Shown here one piece after another: positions 9,115-22,020 of a DNA stretch of 64,000 nucleotides. The translations under genes and the position numbers were made by a program. Numbering within the stretch: position 1 is the stretch's first letter; each line of letters begins with the position of its first letter. Source of the DNA: Deinococcus taeanensis (GTDB lineage Bacteria; Deinococcota; Deinococci; Deinococcales; Deinococcaceae); assembly GCF_020229735.1 (NCBI RefSeq), contig NZ_CP083455.1:206001-270000 (forward strand), read 5' to 3'. The notes under the pieces are model-generated. The model did not search any database, was not told the origin of the DNA, and was given only the letters and a program-made list of their open reading frames with translations.

Positions 9115-9714
9115 ATGAGCGAGCGCCGACCTTCCCGCAGCACCCTGAACACCCTGATCCGCCTGGGCCGCGCCCTGACCGACCCTGACCCCGCCGCGCC
9201 GGACCCCGTGGACGCCGCGCGGCGTGCTGCCGGGCGCCTGCGCGACCCCGTGCAGGACGCCGCCAGTCGCCTGAAGTCCGGCGCGCTGGAGTGGCGTGCC
9301 CGGGTCGAGGACCGCGCCGATCAGCGGCTGGAACGCCTGATCACTGAGCGGCGCGGCGGCGCGCCGGGCGACCCGGCCGTCACTGCCGCGCTCGCGGCCC
9401 GCCGGGCGCAGCGTGAAGCGCGGCTGCGCCAGGAACAGGCGCGCCAGGCGCTGCTGAACCGCGCGCAGACACCCGCGCAGCGGCAGGTGCTGCGCGCCGT
9501 GCTGGCGGTGACGGCCTGGGCGGGCGGGCAGGCGGGGCAGGTGCGGTACACCGAACTGCTCGACCGGCTGGCGCCCGCCGGGGACGCCGCGGGCGAGATG
9601 GCCGTGCACCGCGCCATCTGGTCCCTCGCGGAAGCAGAGGTGCTGGCCGTGTCGCCTCACGGCGTGATCAGCGCCACGCCACCCCGCACGCCGCTGGCCC
9701 TGCCCGGCGCATAG
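9115..9714 (+). CDS. Conserved-looking hypothetical protein, helical with a C-terminal winged-helix-like part
   Basis: A 199-residue soluble protein I cannot place in a family. Residues 1-140 are charged and helical, with many Arg and Ala (QDAASRLKSGALEWRARVED). Residues about 145-199 have a compact pattern (YTELLDRLAP, AVHRAIWSLAEAEVLAVSPH) that could be a winged-helix. A weak GGAG precedes the ATG at 9115. It is flanked by the membrane protein gene upstream and the convergent CoxG-like gene downstream. I see no catalytic motif or signal peptide. Confidence 0.6.
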   Translation: MSERRPSRSTLNTLIRLGRALTDPDPAAPDPVDAARRAAGRLRDPVQDAASRLKSGALEWRARVEDRADQRLERLITERRGGAPGDPAVTAALAARRAQREARLRQEQARQALLNRAQTPAQRQVLRAVLAVTAWAGGQAGQVRYTELLDRLAPAGDAAGEMAVHRAIWSLAEAEVLAVSPHGVISATPPRTPLALPGA

Positions 9715-9804
9715 AGGGGGGCGCCGCCTGCGCCTCCCCGGTCCGGCGTCCGGCTGAGAATTCAGGAGGCAGACAACCCCCGGCGTGATCGGCGGGAGGC
9801 GCAC

Positions 9805-10269
9805 TCAGGCGATCGTGCCGGCAGACGCACCCACGTGCGCGCTCATGTTCTCGAAGGTCTTCGAGATCAGTTTCTGCGCCTGTGCGTCGAGCAGGCGCCC
9901 GCCGACTGTGGCGACCGGGCCGCGCATGGTGGCGTCCCCGGTCCAGTCGAGGGTGGTGGTGCCGTCCCCGTTGTCCAGCACGTCCGCGCCGGCCGTCAGG
10001 TCCACGACGCTGCCCAGCCCGCCGCCCTGCACCTTCACGTTCACGCGGTTCAGGTCCGGCGCGGGCTGCACCTCGATCTTGAACTTGAACTTGCCGCGCA
10101 CCATCCCGACCCCCACCTGCACGGTGGCGTCCATGTGCGTCTGGTCGTGCACCACGACCTCCTGCACGTCCGGCAGGCAGCGCGCCACGCGCTCCGGGTC
10201 CTGCACGAATGCCCACACGGCGGCGGGCGGCGCCTGCACTTTCTCCTGGCCTTTGTAGCTGAGTTTCAT
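9805..10269 (-). CDS. SRPBCC-fold protein, CO dehydrogenase subunit G (CoxG)-like
   Basis: A 154-residue single-domain protein of the CoxG/START-like family: MKLSYKGQEKVQAPPAAVWA, DPERVARCLPDVQEV, then alternating beta strands ending in the long C-terminal helix LDAQAQKLISKTFENMSAHV. CoxG proteins bind hydrophobic ligands and in CO-oxidisers help attach or activate the molybdenum enzyme; many relatives have unrelated roles. ATG 10269 is preceded by GGAGG. The gene diverges from the MocA-like gene, and with MoxR/VWA nearby this resembles the accessory part of a cox-type cluster. Confidence 0.85.
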   Translation of the reverse strand: MKLSYKGQEKVQAPPAAVWAFVQDPERVARCLPDVQEVVVHDQTHMDATVQVGVGMVRGKFKFKIEVQPAPDLNRVNVKVQGGGLGSVVDLTAGADVLDNGDGTTTLDWTGDATMRGPVATVGGRLLDAQAQKLISKTFENMSAHVGASAGTIA

Positions 10270-10366
10270 AGGGTGAACCTCCGGGTCGGGGCCCGCGGCG
10301 GGCCGGGGGTTGAGTTGCACTGACGCCGTCCATTGTAGGTCCGGGCGGGTTGAAGAAAGATTGGCC

Positions 10367-10372
10367 TAGCAT
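10367..10372 (+). promoter_or_regulatory. -10 box before the leader ORF of the MocA-like gene
   Basis: TAGCAT ends 6 nt before the ATG at 10379, so the transcript would start at the 21-codon leader ORF rather than at the MocA-like gene itself. Confidence 0.4.
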
Positions 10373-10378
10373 GCGCCC

Positions 10379-10444
10379 ATGCCTTCACTACGCGCGCCAC
10401 GCCCTTCAGCTCCTCCCCGCGGCCAGCCGGGGAGAGAACCGTGA
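10379..10444 (+). CDS. Putative 21-residue leader peptide upstream of the MocA-like gene
   Basis: The ATG at 10379 follows a TAGCAT box by 6 nt and opens a 21-codon frame beginning MPSLRAPRPSAPPRGQPG. Its TGA at 10442-10444 overlaps the GTG start of the next gene in a GTGA arrangement. The peptide is rich in Pro and Arg. It may simply deliver ribosomes to the downstream start on an otherwise leaderless mRNA, or it may regulate it. Chance occurrence is possible because the frame is short. Confidence 0.35.
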   Translation: MPSLRAPRPSAPPRGQPGREP

Positions 10445-11073
10445 GTGGCGTGGCCGGCGTGCTGCTGGCCGCGGGACGCAGCGCCCGCATGGGCCGGCCC
10501 AAGCAGCTGCTGCCGCTGGCCGGGCAGCCGCTGGTGCGCCGCGCTGCACACGCACTGGCGCAGGGCGGCTTTGATGAGCTGCTGTGCGTGATTCCGCCGG
10601 GGGAGGTGGGAGAGGCTGTGCAGGCCGCGCTGACGGGCCTGCCGTACAGGTTCGTGCTGAACGCCGACCCGGCGCGCGGCCTGGGCAGTTCCCTGCGGGC
10701 CGCCGTGGAGGCCCTGACCGAAGGCCGGGCCGCTGTGCTGGCGGGCGCACATTTCGCGCTGGCCGACATGCCGCTGCTGACCGGGGCGCACCACGCGGCG
10801 CTGCGCCGGGCCTTCGAGGCGTCGGGCGCGCCGGTCGTGCTGACCGAGTACGGTGAGCCGGGCGCGCCGGACCCGGTGCGCGCTCCGCCGCACCTGTTCC
10901 GCGCGGACCTGCTGGGCGCCGTGCGGGACGCGCCGGACGCCGATCATGGGCCCCGGCACGTCATTCGCGCGTACGCGGCGCAGGCCCTCACGCTGTCGTT
11001 CCCGGCGGAGCTGCTGCTGGATGTGGACACCCCGGAGGCCTTCGCGCAGGCGCAGGCGCGGCTGGGCGAATAG
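10441..11073 (+). CDS. MocA-like NTP transferase (molybdenum cofactor cytidylyltransferase family)
   Basis: A 210-residue nucleotidyltransferase. The N-terminal signature LLAAGRSARMGRPKQLLPL binds the nucleotide, and FALADMPLLTGAHHAALRR carries the metal-binding aspartate. The family makes CTP- or GTP-derived dinucleotide forms of the molybdenum cofactor (MocA, MobA) or acts on other nucleotides, and the choice cannot be fixed by eye. GTG 10441 is the start: it precedes the LLAAGRSARMG motif by five residues and overlaps the leader ORF stop. A MocA role fits the CoxG-like, MoxR and VWA genes nearby. The M24 remnant follows after 3 nt. Confidence 0.85.
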   Translation: MSGVAGVLLAAGRSARMGRPKQLLPLAGQPLVRRAAHALAQGGFDELLCVIPPGEVGEAVQAALTGLPYRFVLNADPARGLGSSLRAAVEALTEGRAAVLAGAHFALADMPLLTGAHHAALRRAFEASGAPVVLTEYGEPGAPDPVRAPPHLFRADLLGAVRDAPDADHGPRHVIRAYAAQALTLSFPAELLLDVDTPEAFAQAQARLGE

Positions 11074-11076
11074 CTC

Positions 11077-11702
11077 ATGACCATTCAGGACGAGAAGCGG
11101 CGGCAGGCGCAGGCACTCGTGACGGCGCGGAACCCTCCTGGGGCTGGGCGGCGTGCCTGAACGTGCACATCGGCCCCCACAGCCGGCCCTCGCACGCTCC
11201 ACCCGGCGATCACGCCCTGAGTCCGGGCGCGCTGCTGCACATTGATTACGGCGTGCGCCTCGCGCACGGGGACTGTTCGGACCTGCAGCGGGTGTACCGC
11301 CCGCCTGACGGCGGGCCGCTGCCCGGCGCGGTGCAGGCGGCGTTCCAGGCGTGCTGGTCAGCCATTCAGGCCGGCGCGGACGCCCTGCGGCCCGGGGTGC
11401 CCGGCCACGCGGTGGACGCCGCGGCCCGCGCAGCACTGGTGCAGGCTGGGTACCCGGAATACCAGCATGCGCTGGGGCACGGCCTGGGACGTGCCACGCA
11501 CGACGGCGGCACCCTGCTGGGGCCGCGCTACGGCCGCACCGTGGAAGGCCTGGTGTGGTCCGGGGAGGTGTACACCCTGGAACTCGGGGTGTTCGTCGAG
11601 GGACACGGCTTTGTCGGCCTGGAAGAGGACGTGGTGGTCCGTGAAAGTGGGCCCGACTGGCTCTCGGACCGTCAGGGTGAGGTCCGGGCCCTGGGCGGCT
11701 GA
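11077..11702 (+). pseudogene. Internally deleted M24 (Xaa-Pro peptidase-like) metallopeptidase
   Basis: The ATG at 11077, 3 nt after the previous stop, begins a frame reading MTIQDEKRRQAQALVTA, a typical start for Deinococcus M24 peptidases, but it stops after 27 codons at 11160. In another frame, from about 11130 to 11702, the C-terminal catalytic half continues: LLHIDYG and CSDLQRVY (two Asp ligands), HALGHGLGR (His), YTLELGV (Glu) and VGLEEDVVV (Glu). All five dinuclear-metal ligands are present. The roughly 200 residues that should lie between the parts are missing, and the join changes frame. The gene is best read as a deletion pseudogene. A free catalytic half could still be translated from GTG 11163 (179 residues). 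Confidence 0.75.
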
Positions 11703-11704
11703 GG

Positions 11705-12514
11705 TCAGCGGGGCGGGGCGCCCGGCAGGTCCACCGGCGTGACCGGCACCGGCTCGCCGAACCGGGTGTACTTCCGGCCCGACGCGGGCCGACCCCGGCC
11801 GCACAGTACGGTGACGCGCGGCAGGCCGTGCACGTTCAGTTCCGCGACCGCCAGGCGCCCGGTTTCGTAGGCCCCCAGGTCCAGGTACAGGTGGCGGCCC
11901 AGGCGGGACGGAACCGGGACGGGGGTATGGCCGTGAACGGAGTACGTGACCCCCTCGGGCAGAGGGAACGGCCCTTCAAAGGGCCGCAGCCACAGCGCTG
12001 CGGAGAGCGGGTTCGGGTGCTGCGGGTGTCTGACGGGCGGCGCGGCGTGGGCGACCAGCACGCTGGGGGAGGGGGGCACCTCGTCGTGCACCTGACCGTC
12101 GGCCGTGACGTACACCACGCGCTTCAGGACCCCCAGGTACGCTTCGAGCAGCGGGGGGAACTTCTCCAGCGTGACGCCGCCGAGTTCCTCACGGACGGTT
12201 TCTCCGCCGGCGCGCATCCACCACTGATAGCCTTCCATGGCCTTGCGGTAGTCGCCCAGGTCGTGGGTGCCCTGGTACTGCCGGTACCATTTCACGCCTT
12301 CTTGCATCATGCGTTCGTGGTTGCCCATCAGCAGCGTGGCGCGCCCGGCGCGGTGCAGCTCCATCAGGAGTTCCACGACCGGCAGGCTGCGCGGCCCGCG
12401 GTCAATGGCGTCGCCCAGGGACACGTAGTGGGCGTCCGGGTACTGTTCCAGGGCGGCGCGCAGCAGGTCGGGCCGGCCGTGCAGGTCGGGAATGACCAGC
12501 ACCTGCCGGGTCAC
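11705..12514 (-). CDS. Calcineurin-like metallophosphoesterase (PPP-type)
   Basis: A 269-residue enzyme with the PPP phosphatase motif series: IPDLHGRPD (DxHG), SLGDAIDRGP (GDxxDRG), LMGNHERMM (GNHE), then VAHAAPP and YSVHGHTPVP supplying the late metal-binding histidines. Bacterial members include bis(5'-nucleosyl)-tetraphosphatases and Ser/Thr phosphatases; the substrate here is unknown. Its first 4 nt overlap the stop of the small upstream gene, so the pair is translationally coupled. It converges with the M24 remnant, with stops 2 nt apart. Confidence 0.9.
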   Translation of the reverse strand: MTRQVLVIPDLHGRPDLLRAALEQYPDAHYVSLGDAIDRGPRSLPVVELLMELHRAGRATLLMGNHERMMQEGVKWYRQYQGTHDLGDYRKAMEGYQWWMRAGGETVREELGGVTLEKFPPLLEAYLGVLKRVVYVTADGQVHDEVPPSPSVLVAHAAPPVRHPQHPNPLSAALWLRPFEGPFPLPEGVTYSVHGHTPVPVPSRLGRHLYLDLGAYETGRLAVAELNVHGLPRVTVLCGRGRPASGRKYTRFGEPVPVTPVDLPGAPPR

Positions 12515-12771
12515 GCGTCCGTCCCGGGTTCGTCACTGAAGTCCAGCAGCGTCTGCTTGCTGCGTTCGCGCAGCAGGCGCGCGGCGTCGGGTTCGGGCGT
12601 GAAGGTGACCTGCTCGCCGCGCACGGTCACCCGGTACCCGGCGCCGTCGGCCGCGCCGGGCAGCCACGCGGCGGGCACCTGGAAGGTGCGGCCCTGAAGG
12701 TCCTCCACGTCGGCGAGCCCGGTGTCCTCGTCGAGAACGTCAATCACGAGCAGGGTGTCGGGCACTGGCAT
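12511..12771 (-). CDS. Small DUF3006-like protein
   Basis: An 86-residue acidic protein: an N-terminal beta segment (PVPDTLLVIDVLDEDTGLAD), a central barrel-like part (LQGRTFQVPAAWLPGAADGA), a strand reading YRVTVRGEQVTFTPEP, and a charged helical tail. The layout resembles DUF3006 (short OB-like proteins), but I am not certain. It is the first gene of a two-gene operon with the metallophosphoesterase, sharing the overlap ATGA. A TAGACT box lies 7 nt before the ATG, so translation is probably leaderless. Confidence 0.7.
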   Translation of the reverse strand: MPVPDTLLVIDVLDEDTGLADVEDLQGRTFQVPAAWLPGAADGAGYRVTVRGEQVTFTPEPDAARLLRERSKQTLLDFSDEPGTDA

Positions 12772-12778
12772 GGGTGGA

Positions 12779-12784
12779 AGTCTA
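12779..12784 (-). promoter_or_regulatory. -10 box for the DUF3006-phosphoesterase operon
   Basis: TAGACT on the minus strand ends 7 nt before the ATG at 12771, a leaderless arrangement. It faces the divergent promoter at 12830. Confidence 0.45.
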
Positions 12785-12829
12785 GCGCCTGCTTCTTCCG
12801 GCGGATGACGACCCTGGTGGGGGAGGGTG

Positions 12830-12835
12830 TAGGGT
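12830..12835 (+). promoter_or_regulatory. -10 box for the Tat-exported phosphoesterase gene
   Basis: TAGGGT ends 7 nt before the ATG at 12843. This favours that ATG over an in-frame GTG at 12834, which would overlap the box. Confidence 0.5.
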
Positions 12836-12842
12836 GCGGGGC

Positions 12843-13715
12843 ATGCACCTGACCCGCCGGACCCTGCTGCGCGCGCTTCTGAGCGGCGGTGGCGTCGCCG
12901 CGCTGGGCGGCGGTGCGGCCGTGGCGCAGGCGTACCGGTTCGGCGTGACGCGCCACACCCGCAGCCTGCCGGGCCTGCGGTCCCCGCTGCGGGTGGCGTT
13001 CCTGACCGACCTGCACTTCGGGCTGTTCATCGGTGCGGGCAGCGTCCGCGCGTGGGTGGACACGGTGAACCGTCAGCGGCCTGACCTGGTGCTGCTGGGC
13101 GGCGATCAGCTCGACGTCCGCCTGGACTCCGACGCCGCGCCGCAGGCGCTGCTGGCGGAACTGCGGCGCCTGCAGGCGCCGCTGGGGGTGTATGGCGTGT
13201 GGGGCAACCATGACTACGGCAGTTTCGGCCGGTACGGCAGCGCCTACTACGGCGAGCCCCGCGCGGACTGGGAGGTGCGGCGCGCCCACCTGGAAGCGGC
13301 CTTCGCGCAGGCGGGGGTGACGATCCTGCGGGACGCAGGCCGGAACGTGCGGGAGGATCTGCGGCTGGGCGGCACGGATGACCTATGGTTCGGCCGGCCG
13401 GACGTGCCGGCAGCGCTGGCAGGCGCTGCAGGGCGCGCCACACTGCTGGTGACGCACAACCCGGACCTGCTGCCGGACCTGCCGCGTCCGGTGGGTCTGG
13501 TGCTGTGCGGCCACACGCACGGGGGGCAGGTGCGGCTGCCGGTCGTCGGGGCCCTGAGGGTGCCGAGTGCCTACGGGGACCGGTACGCGATGGGGTGGGT
13601 GCAGGGGGCGTTCGGCACGCCGGCGTACGTGAGCCGTGGGCTGGGCCTCAGTGGGGCGCCGGTGCGGAATCTGTGCGAGCCGGAAATCGCGCTGTTCGAT
13701 CTTCAGCCGGCCTGA
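12843..13715 (+). CDS. Metallophosphoesterase with twin-arginine signal
   Basis: A 290-residue protein. The N-terminus [20 protein letters not shown] is a twin-arginine signal with the AVAQA cleavage region around residue 30, predicting export of the folded, metal-loaded enzyme. The catalytic motifs follow: FLTDLHFG (DxH), LLGGDQLD (GD), VWGNHDYG (GNHD), LLVTHNPD and [12 protein letters not shown]. This matches the YkuE/YaeI group of exported phosphoesterases, thought to act on lipid head groups; the substrate is not shown by the sequence. The start is placed at the ATG 7 nt after a TAGGGT box. TatA is encoded at the left end of the window. Confidence 0.9.
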   Translation: MHLTRRTLLRALLSGGGVAALGGGAAVAQAYRFGVTRHTRSLPGLRSPLRVAFLTDLHFGLFIGAGSVRAWVDTVNRQRPDLVLLGGDQLDVRLDSDAAPQALLAELRRLQAPLGVYGVWGNHDYGSFGRYGSAYYGEPRADWEVRRAHLEAAFAQAGVTILRDAGRNVREDLRLGGTDDLWFGRPDVPAALAGAAGRATLLVTHNPDLLPDLPRPVGLVLCGHTHGGQVRLPVVGALRVPSAYGDRYAMGWVQGAFGTPAYVSRGLGLSGAPVRNLCEPEIALFDLQPA

Positions 13716-14050
13716 AGCGCGGGGAGGTGAGCGGTCCGTCGGGGGCTTGCACTCCCTGCGCGGAATGTGCATGGCAGCGGTTCCAAAGCCCCGCTGGCCC
13801 GGCTGGCCGGTAGGTGACTCTTGCGTTTGCTGCCCCGGGAGGCGCACTTGAGGTTGCGTAACAGACCTTTTAACTTCACGAAGATTGCTGCATCTGGTCG
13901 AAAGTGGGCAAGTCGGAGAAACAATGGTGCGAGTTACCTTTGGACCCGTTATAAACAACGGCCCTGCATAGACATGCATCGCTCTGTATCGTAATTCTAG
14001 CAGCCTGCACCCTGCGGGCCAGCGAGTCACAGCGAGATGGGAGCGTCAAC
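13716..14050. other. 335-bp intergenic region carrying the gltB control region
   Basis: No gene is visible. The region is noticeably more AT-rich than the coding sequence from about 13850 onward. It holds one plausible sigma-70 promoter (13848-13876), a second AT-rich patch at about 13938-13955 (GTTATAAACAAC), and a GGGAG ribosome binding site at 14039-14043. A 5' leader of about 160 nt would precede gltB, unlike the leaderless genes around it. I recognise no known riboswitch in it. Confidence 0.5.
13848..13876 (+). promoter_or_regulatory. Candidate sigma-70 promoter for gltBD
   Basis: TTGAGG (13848-13853), a 17-bp spacer, then TAACTT (13871-13876), at the beginning of the AT-rich part of the gltB upstream region. 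The -35 matches four of six consensus positions; the -10 is weak. Confidence 0.3.
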
Positions 14051-18862
<4,812 letters not shown>

Positions 18863-18918
18863 TCCCCCCCGCGGCCCGGTCCTCACCCGGCCGGGCGCTG
18901 CCCCCAACCGGAGCAACG

Positions 18919-20382
18919 ATGAGCAAAGTCACCGGCTTCCTCGACCAGCCGCGCATCAAGGACCAGTACGCCCCGGTCGACGCGCGCCTCAAGCATTACC
19001 ACGAGTTCCTGCTGCCCCTGGACAGCGGCGCCGCGCGCCTGCAGGCCACGCGGTGCATGGACTGCGGCATTCCGTTCTGCAACAACGGCTGTCCCGTCAA
19101 CAACATCATTCCCGACTTCAACAACCTCGTGTACCAGGACGACTGGCGCTCAGCACTGGACACCCTGCACGCCACGAACAATTTCCCCGAGTTCACCGGC
19201 CGCATCTGCCCCGCGCCGTGCGAGGCCGCCTGCACGCTGACCATCAACGGGGACGCGGTGGGAATCAAGAGCATCGAGCTGGCCATCATCGAGCGCGGCT
19301 GGCAGGAAGGCTGGGTGGCGCCGCAGCCGCCCGCCGTGAAGACCGGGAAGAAGGTGGCCGTGATCGGCTCCGGCCCGGCCGGCCTCGCGGCCGCCCAGCA
19401 GCTCGCCCGCGCCGGACATGACGTGACCGTCTTTGAGAAGAACGACCGCGTGGGCGGCCTGATGCGCTACGGCATTCCGGACTTCAAGCTCGACAAGCAT
19501 CACATCGACCGGCGTGTGGCGCAGATGGAAGCTGAGGGCGTGACCTTCCGCACCGGCGTGCTCGTCGGCGCGTGGCCCGAAGGGAGCCGCGTGACGAACC
19601 TCAGCCGGCAGACCATCACGCCTGACGAGCTGCGCGCGCAGTTCGACGCGGTGCTCCTGGCGGGCGGCGCCGAGCAGCCCCGCGACCTGCCCGTCCCAGG
19701 CCGCGAACTGGACGGCGTGCACTTCGCCATGGAGTTCCTGCCGCAGCAGAACCGCGTCAACGCCGGGGACAAACTGAAAAAGCAGCTGCGCGCCGACGGG
19801 AAGCACGTCATCGTGATCGGCGGGGGCGACACCGGCAGCGACTGCGTCGGTACCAGCAACCGCCACGGGGCGGTCAGCGTCACGCAGTTCGAGGTGATGC
19901 CCCAGCCGCCCGAACAGGAGAACAAACCCCTGGTCTGGCCGTACTGGCCGCTGAAGCTGCGCACCAGCACCAGCCACGAGGAAGGCGCCGTGCGGGAGTT
20001 CGCGATTGCCACCAAGGAATTCATCGGGAAGGGCGGCAAGGTCACGGGCGTGAAAACCGTCCGCATGGAACTGAAAGGCGGGCACCTGACCGAGATTGAA
20101 GGCAGTGAGGAGATCCACAAGGCGGACCTCGTGCTGCTCGCAATGGGCTTTGTCAGCCCGGTCGGCAGCGTCATCGACGCGTTCGGCGTGACCAAGGACG
20201 CCCGCGGCAACGCCCACGCCAGCACCGACGAGGGCGGTTACGCCACCAGCGTGCCCGGTGTGTTCGCCGCCGGCGACATGCGCCGCGGGCAGAGTCTGGT
20301 CGTGTGGGCGATCCGCGAGGGCCGTCAGGCGGCGCGCGCCGTCGACCAGCACCTGATGGGCACGTCCGTTCTGCCCCGCTGA
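18919..20382 (+). CDS. gltD: Glutamate synthase (NADPH) small subunit
   Basis: A 487-residue GltD. The N-terminal adrenodoxin-like domain holds the 4Fe-4S ligand clusters [17 protein letters not shown] and [12 protein letters not shown]. The FAD site is [20 protein letters not shown] and the NADPH site is [13 protein letters not shown]. The C-terminal FAD motif [20 protein letters not shown] is intact. The protein oxidises NADPH and passes electrons to the FMN and 3Fe-4S centres of GltB. A GGAGCAACG site precedes the ATG. The pair forms an operon closed by a 12-bp hairpin. Confidence 0.97.
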   Translation: MSKVTGFLDQPRIKDQYAPVDARLKHYHEFLLPLDSGAARLQATRCMDCGIPFCNNGCPVNNIIPDFNNLVYQDDWRSALDTLHATNNFPEFTGRICPAPCEAACTLTINGDAVGIKSIELAIIERGWQEGWVAPQPPAVKTGKKVAVIGSGPAGLAAAQQLARAGHDVTVFEKNDRVGGLMRYGIPDFKLDKHHIDRRVAQMEAEGVTFRTGVLVGAWPEGSRVTNLSRQTITPDELRAQFDAVLLAGGAEQPRDLPVPGRELDGVHFAMEFLPQQNRVNAGDKLKKQLRADGKHVIVIGGGDTGSDCVGTSNRHGAVSVTQFEVMPQPPEQENKPLVWPYWPLKLRTSTSHEEGAVREFAIATKEFIGKGGKVTGVKTVRMELKGGHLTEIEGSEEIHKADLVLLAMGFVSPVGSVIDAFGVTKDARGNAHASTDEGGYATSVPGVFAAGDMRRGQSLVVWAIREGRQAARAVDQHLMGTSVLPR

Positions 20383-20401
20383 GTCCGGGAGCACCACAGG
20401 T

Positions 20402-20430
20402 GGCAGGCCGCTCCCGGTGAGCGGCCTGCC
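20402..20430 (+). terminator. Stem-loop after gltD
   Basis: A perfect 12-bp inverted repeat (GGCAGGCCGCTC / GAGCGGCCTGCC) with a 5-nt loop, 19 nt after the gltD stop. It has no clear T-run, so it may act as a bidirectional or processing hairpin between gltD and the convergent NTF2-like gene. Confidence 0.6.
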
Positions 20431-20435
20431 TGCCG

Positions 20436-20837
20436 TTACTGGGTCACCTGGGCCGGGCCGGGGCTGGCCGGGGCGCTGCTGTGCTGACGCAGCATCACCC
20501 AGCGGTCGGCGCTCGGGAGGAGCGTGAGGCTCAGGCGGTTGTTCATGGCGCGCCGCTGCTCCCCGGCCGGGCCGAGACCGGCGTACGTCACGAACGCGTG
20601 CACCAGGGCCAGGTCGGGCGTCACCGTACTGCGCACGTCCTCGAAGGTGACTCGCGAGCCCGTCACCCAGACGGGCAAACCAGCCCTTGACCATTCCGCG
20701 CCATGCGGGCGCGCCGCCGTACAGCCACTGCTCCCACAGGTCGTACACAGTGACCTGCGGGTGGGAGAGGGCGAGCGGCGCGTCCGTGGCGCGTACACGG
20801 CGGCGGCGTAGGCGTCCAGCAGGTCCGTGGGGTCCAT
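20436..20837 (-). CDS. NTF2/SnoaL-like protein with an internally frame-shifted segment
   Basis: The open frame codes for 133 residues. The start (MDPTDLLDAYAAAVYA) and the end (VTFEDVRSTVTPDLALVHAF, RRAMNNRLSLTLL) look like SnoaL-like NTF2-fold proteins. The middle, about 45 codons between 20790 and 20660, is Cys/Arg/Ser-rich nonsense in this frame. The next frame over reads the expected sequence (LALSHPQVTVYDLWEQWLYG and APAWRGMVKGWF). A one-base loss near 20790 and a one-base gain near 20660 would explain it. The frame never meets a stop, so a protein is made but its fold is probably ruined. Sequencing error is the main alternative. Confidence 0.6.
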   Translation of the reverse strand: MDPTDLLDAYAAAVYAPRTRRSPSPTRRSLCTTCGSSGCTAARPHGAEWSRAGLPVWVTGSRVTFEDVRSTVTPDLALVHAFVTYAGLGPAGEQRRAMNNRLSLTLLPSADRWVMLRQHSSAPASPGPAQVTQ

Positions 20838-20879
20838 GCGGCACCGTCCCCTGGTGTACGGCGGCACGGCAACCGGCCG

Positions 20880-21923
20880 TTACGCACTGTGGCGGCGCAG
20901 CACCTGCGTAAGCACCTGCACGACCCACGGATCGAAGTGCGCGCCGCTGCCGCGCTGCACCAGATTCAGCGCCTCCTCGTCCGTCCAGGCGGGTTTGTAG
21001 CAGCGGGCACTGGTCAGGGCGTCGAACACGTCACAGGCCGCGAAGATGCGCGCCGTGAGCGGAATGGCTGTGCCGCGCTGCCCGCAGGGGTAGCCGGTGC
21101 CGTCCCAGCGTTCATGGTGGGACGCGATCACGTCCAGCGCCGCGCGGGGCACGAACGGCAGCTGCCGGGCCAGACGCAGGCCTTCTTCCACGTGCTGATG
21201 CATGCGCTGACGCATGGCCGGCGTGAGCGGCCCCGGGTGATGCAGAATCTCGTCGGGTAGGGCCAGTTTCCCGATGTCGTGCAGGGACGCGCCCCAGCGC
21301 AGGGCGTCCAGCTCGGCCGGGCTCAGGTTCATGGCGCGGCCCAGGTGCAGGGCCAGGTCCGTCACGCGGTCGGCGTGCCCCTGCAGATCATCGCTGCGGG
21401 TCTCCATGCACAGGCCCAGAGCGCGCAGCGCCGACTCGTGCGCGTCGCGTTCGCGCTGCTCGGCGCTCAGGCGGGCGCCGAGCAGCGCCAGCATGCCACT
21501 TGAGGTGCGCACCAGCGCCTGTTCCGAGGCCGTCCAGCGGTGCGGGGTGAACGTGCGGGCCACCAGCGCGCCTGTCAGCTGCCCGGCGCGGTCCCGGATG
21601 GGGGAGGCCAGCAGCGTGCCGCCGGGCTGCCCGGCGGTCCCGCGCGCGTCCGGAACCACCAGCAGATCCGGCGTGCCGCTCAGCGCGCCCAGCAGCTCAG
21701 GAGCCAGGGGGAGAGCGCCGGGCGCGGCGCCGCTGTGGGCCTGAATGGTCGCGCCGTTGCCATGACACGCGTAGCAGGTTGCGGCCCGCGCGGCCGTGTG
21801 CAGGGTGATGGCGTGGAGGGCCGGGTGCATGGCGCTGCTCAGGTCGGGTGCCGTCAGGCCAAGCTGCGTGAGCTGCAGCGTGAGATGGGCGAAATGCGCG
21901 TCGGTGACGTTCGGGGCGGTCAT
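20880..21923 (-). CDS. GAF-like plus HD-GYP domain protein (c-di-GMP phosphodiesterase family)
   Basis: A 347-residue soluble protein. Residues about 20-160 form a GAF-like sensor (LLASPIRDRAGQLTGALVAR). Residues about 165-340 are an HD-GYP domain: ALGLCMETRSDDLQGHADRV, SLHDIGKLALPD (the HD pair), then HHERWDGTGYPCG, the GYP motif. These enzymes hydrolyse cyclic di-GMP to pGpG or GMP. The sensor contains CYACHGNG, but a single CxxC is not enough to claim metal binding. The gene is separated from glyA by a strong terminator, so it has its own promoter or depends on read-through. Confidence 0.88.
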   Translation of the reverse strand: MTAPNVTDAHFAHLTLQLTQLGLTAPDLSSAMHPALHAITLHTAARAATCYACHGNGATIQAHSGAAPGALPLAPELLGALSGTPDLLVVPDARGTAGQPGGTLLASPIRDRAGQLTGALVARTFTPHRWTASEQALVRTSSGMLALLGARLSAEQRERDAHESALRALGLCMETRSDDLQGHADRVTDLALHLGRAMNLSPAELDALRWGASLHDIGKLALPDEILHHPGPLTPAMRQRMHQHVEEGLRLARQLPFVPRAALDVIASHHERWDGTGYPCGQRGTAIPLTARIFAACDVFDALTSARCYKPAWTDEEALNLVQRGSGAHFDPWVVQVLTQVLRRHSA

Positions 21924-21971
21924 GCGTGGAGCAAGTCTGTCACGCCTTGATGTAAAAATTCACAAAGAAGA

Positions 21972-22008
21972 GGGGTGGCGTGTCTGAGGTCCCCAGACAC
22001 GCTACCCC
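21972..22008 (-). terminator. Rho-independent terminator of glyA
   Basis: On the minus strand a 15-bp stem (GGGGTAGCGTGTCTG paired with its complement, one G-U) with a 7-nt loop is followed by TCTTCTTTGTG. It lies 12 nt after the glyA stop. Confidence 0.8.
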
Positions 22009-22020
22009 GCCCGGCGGCCT

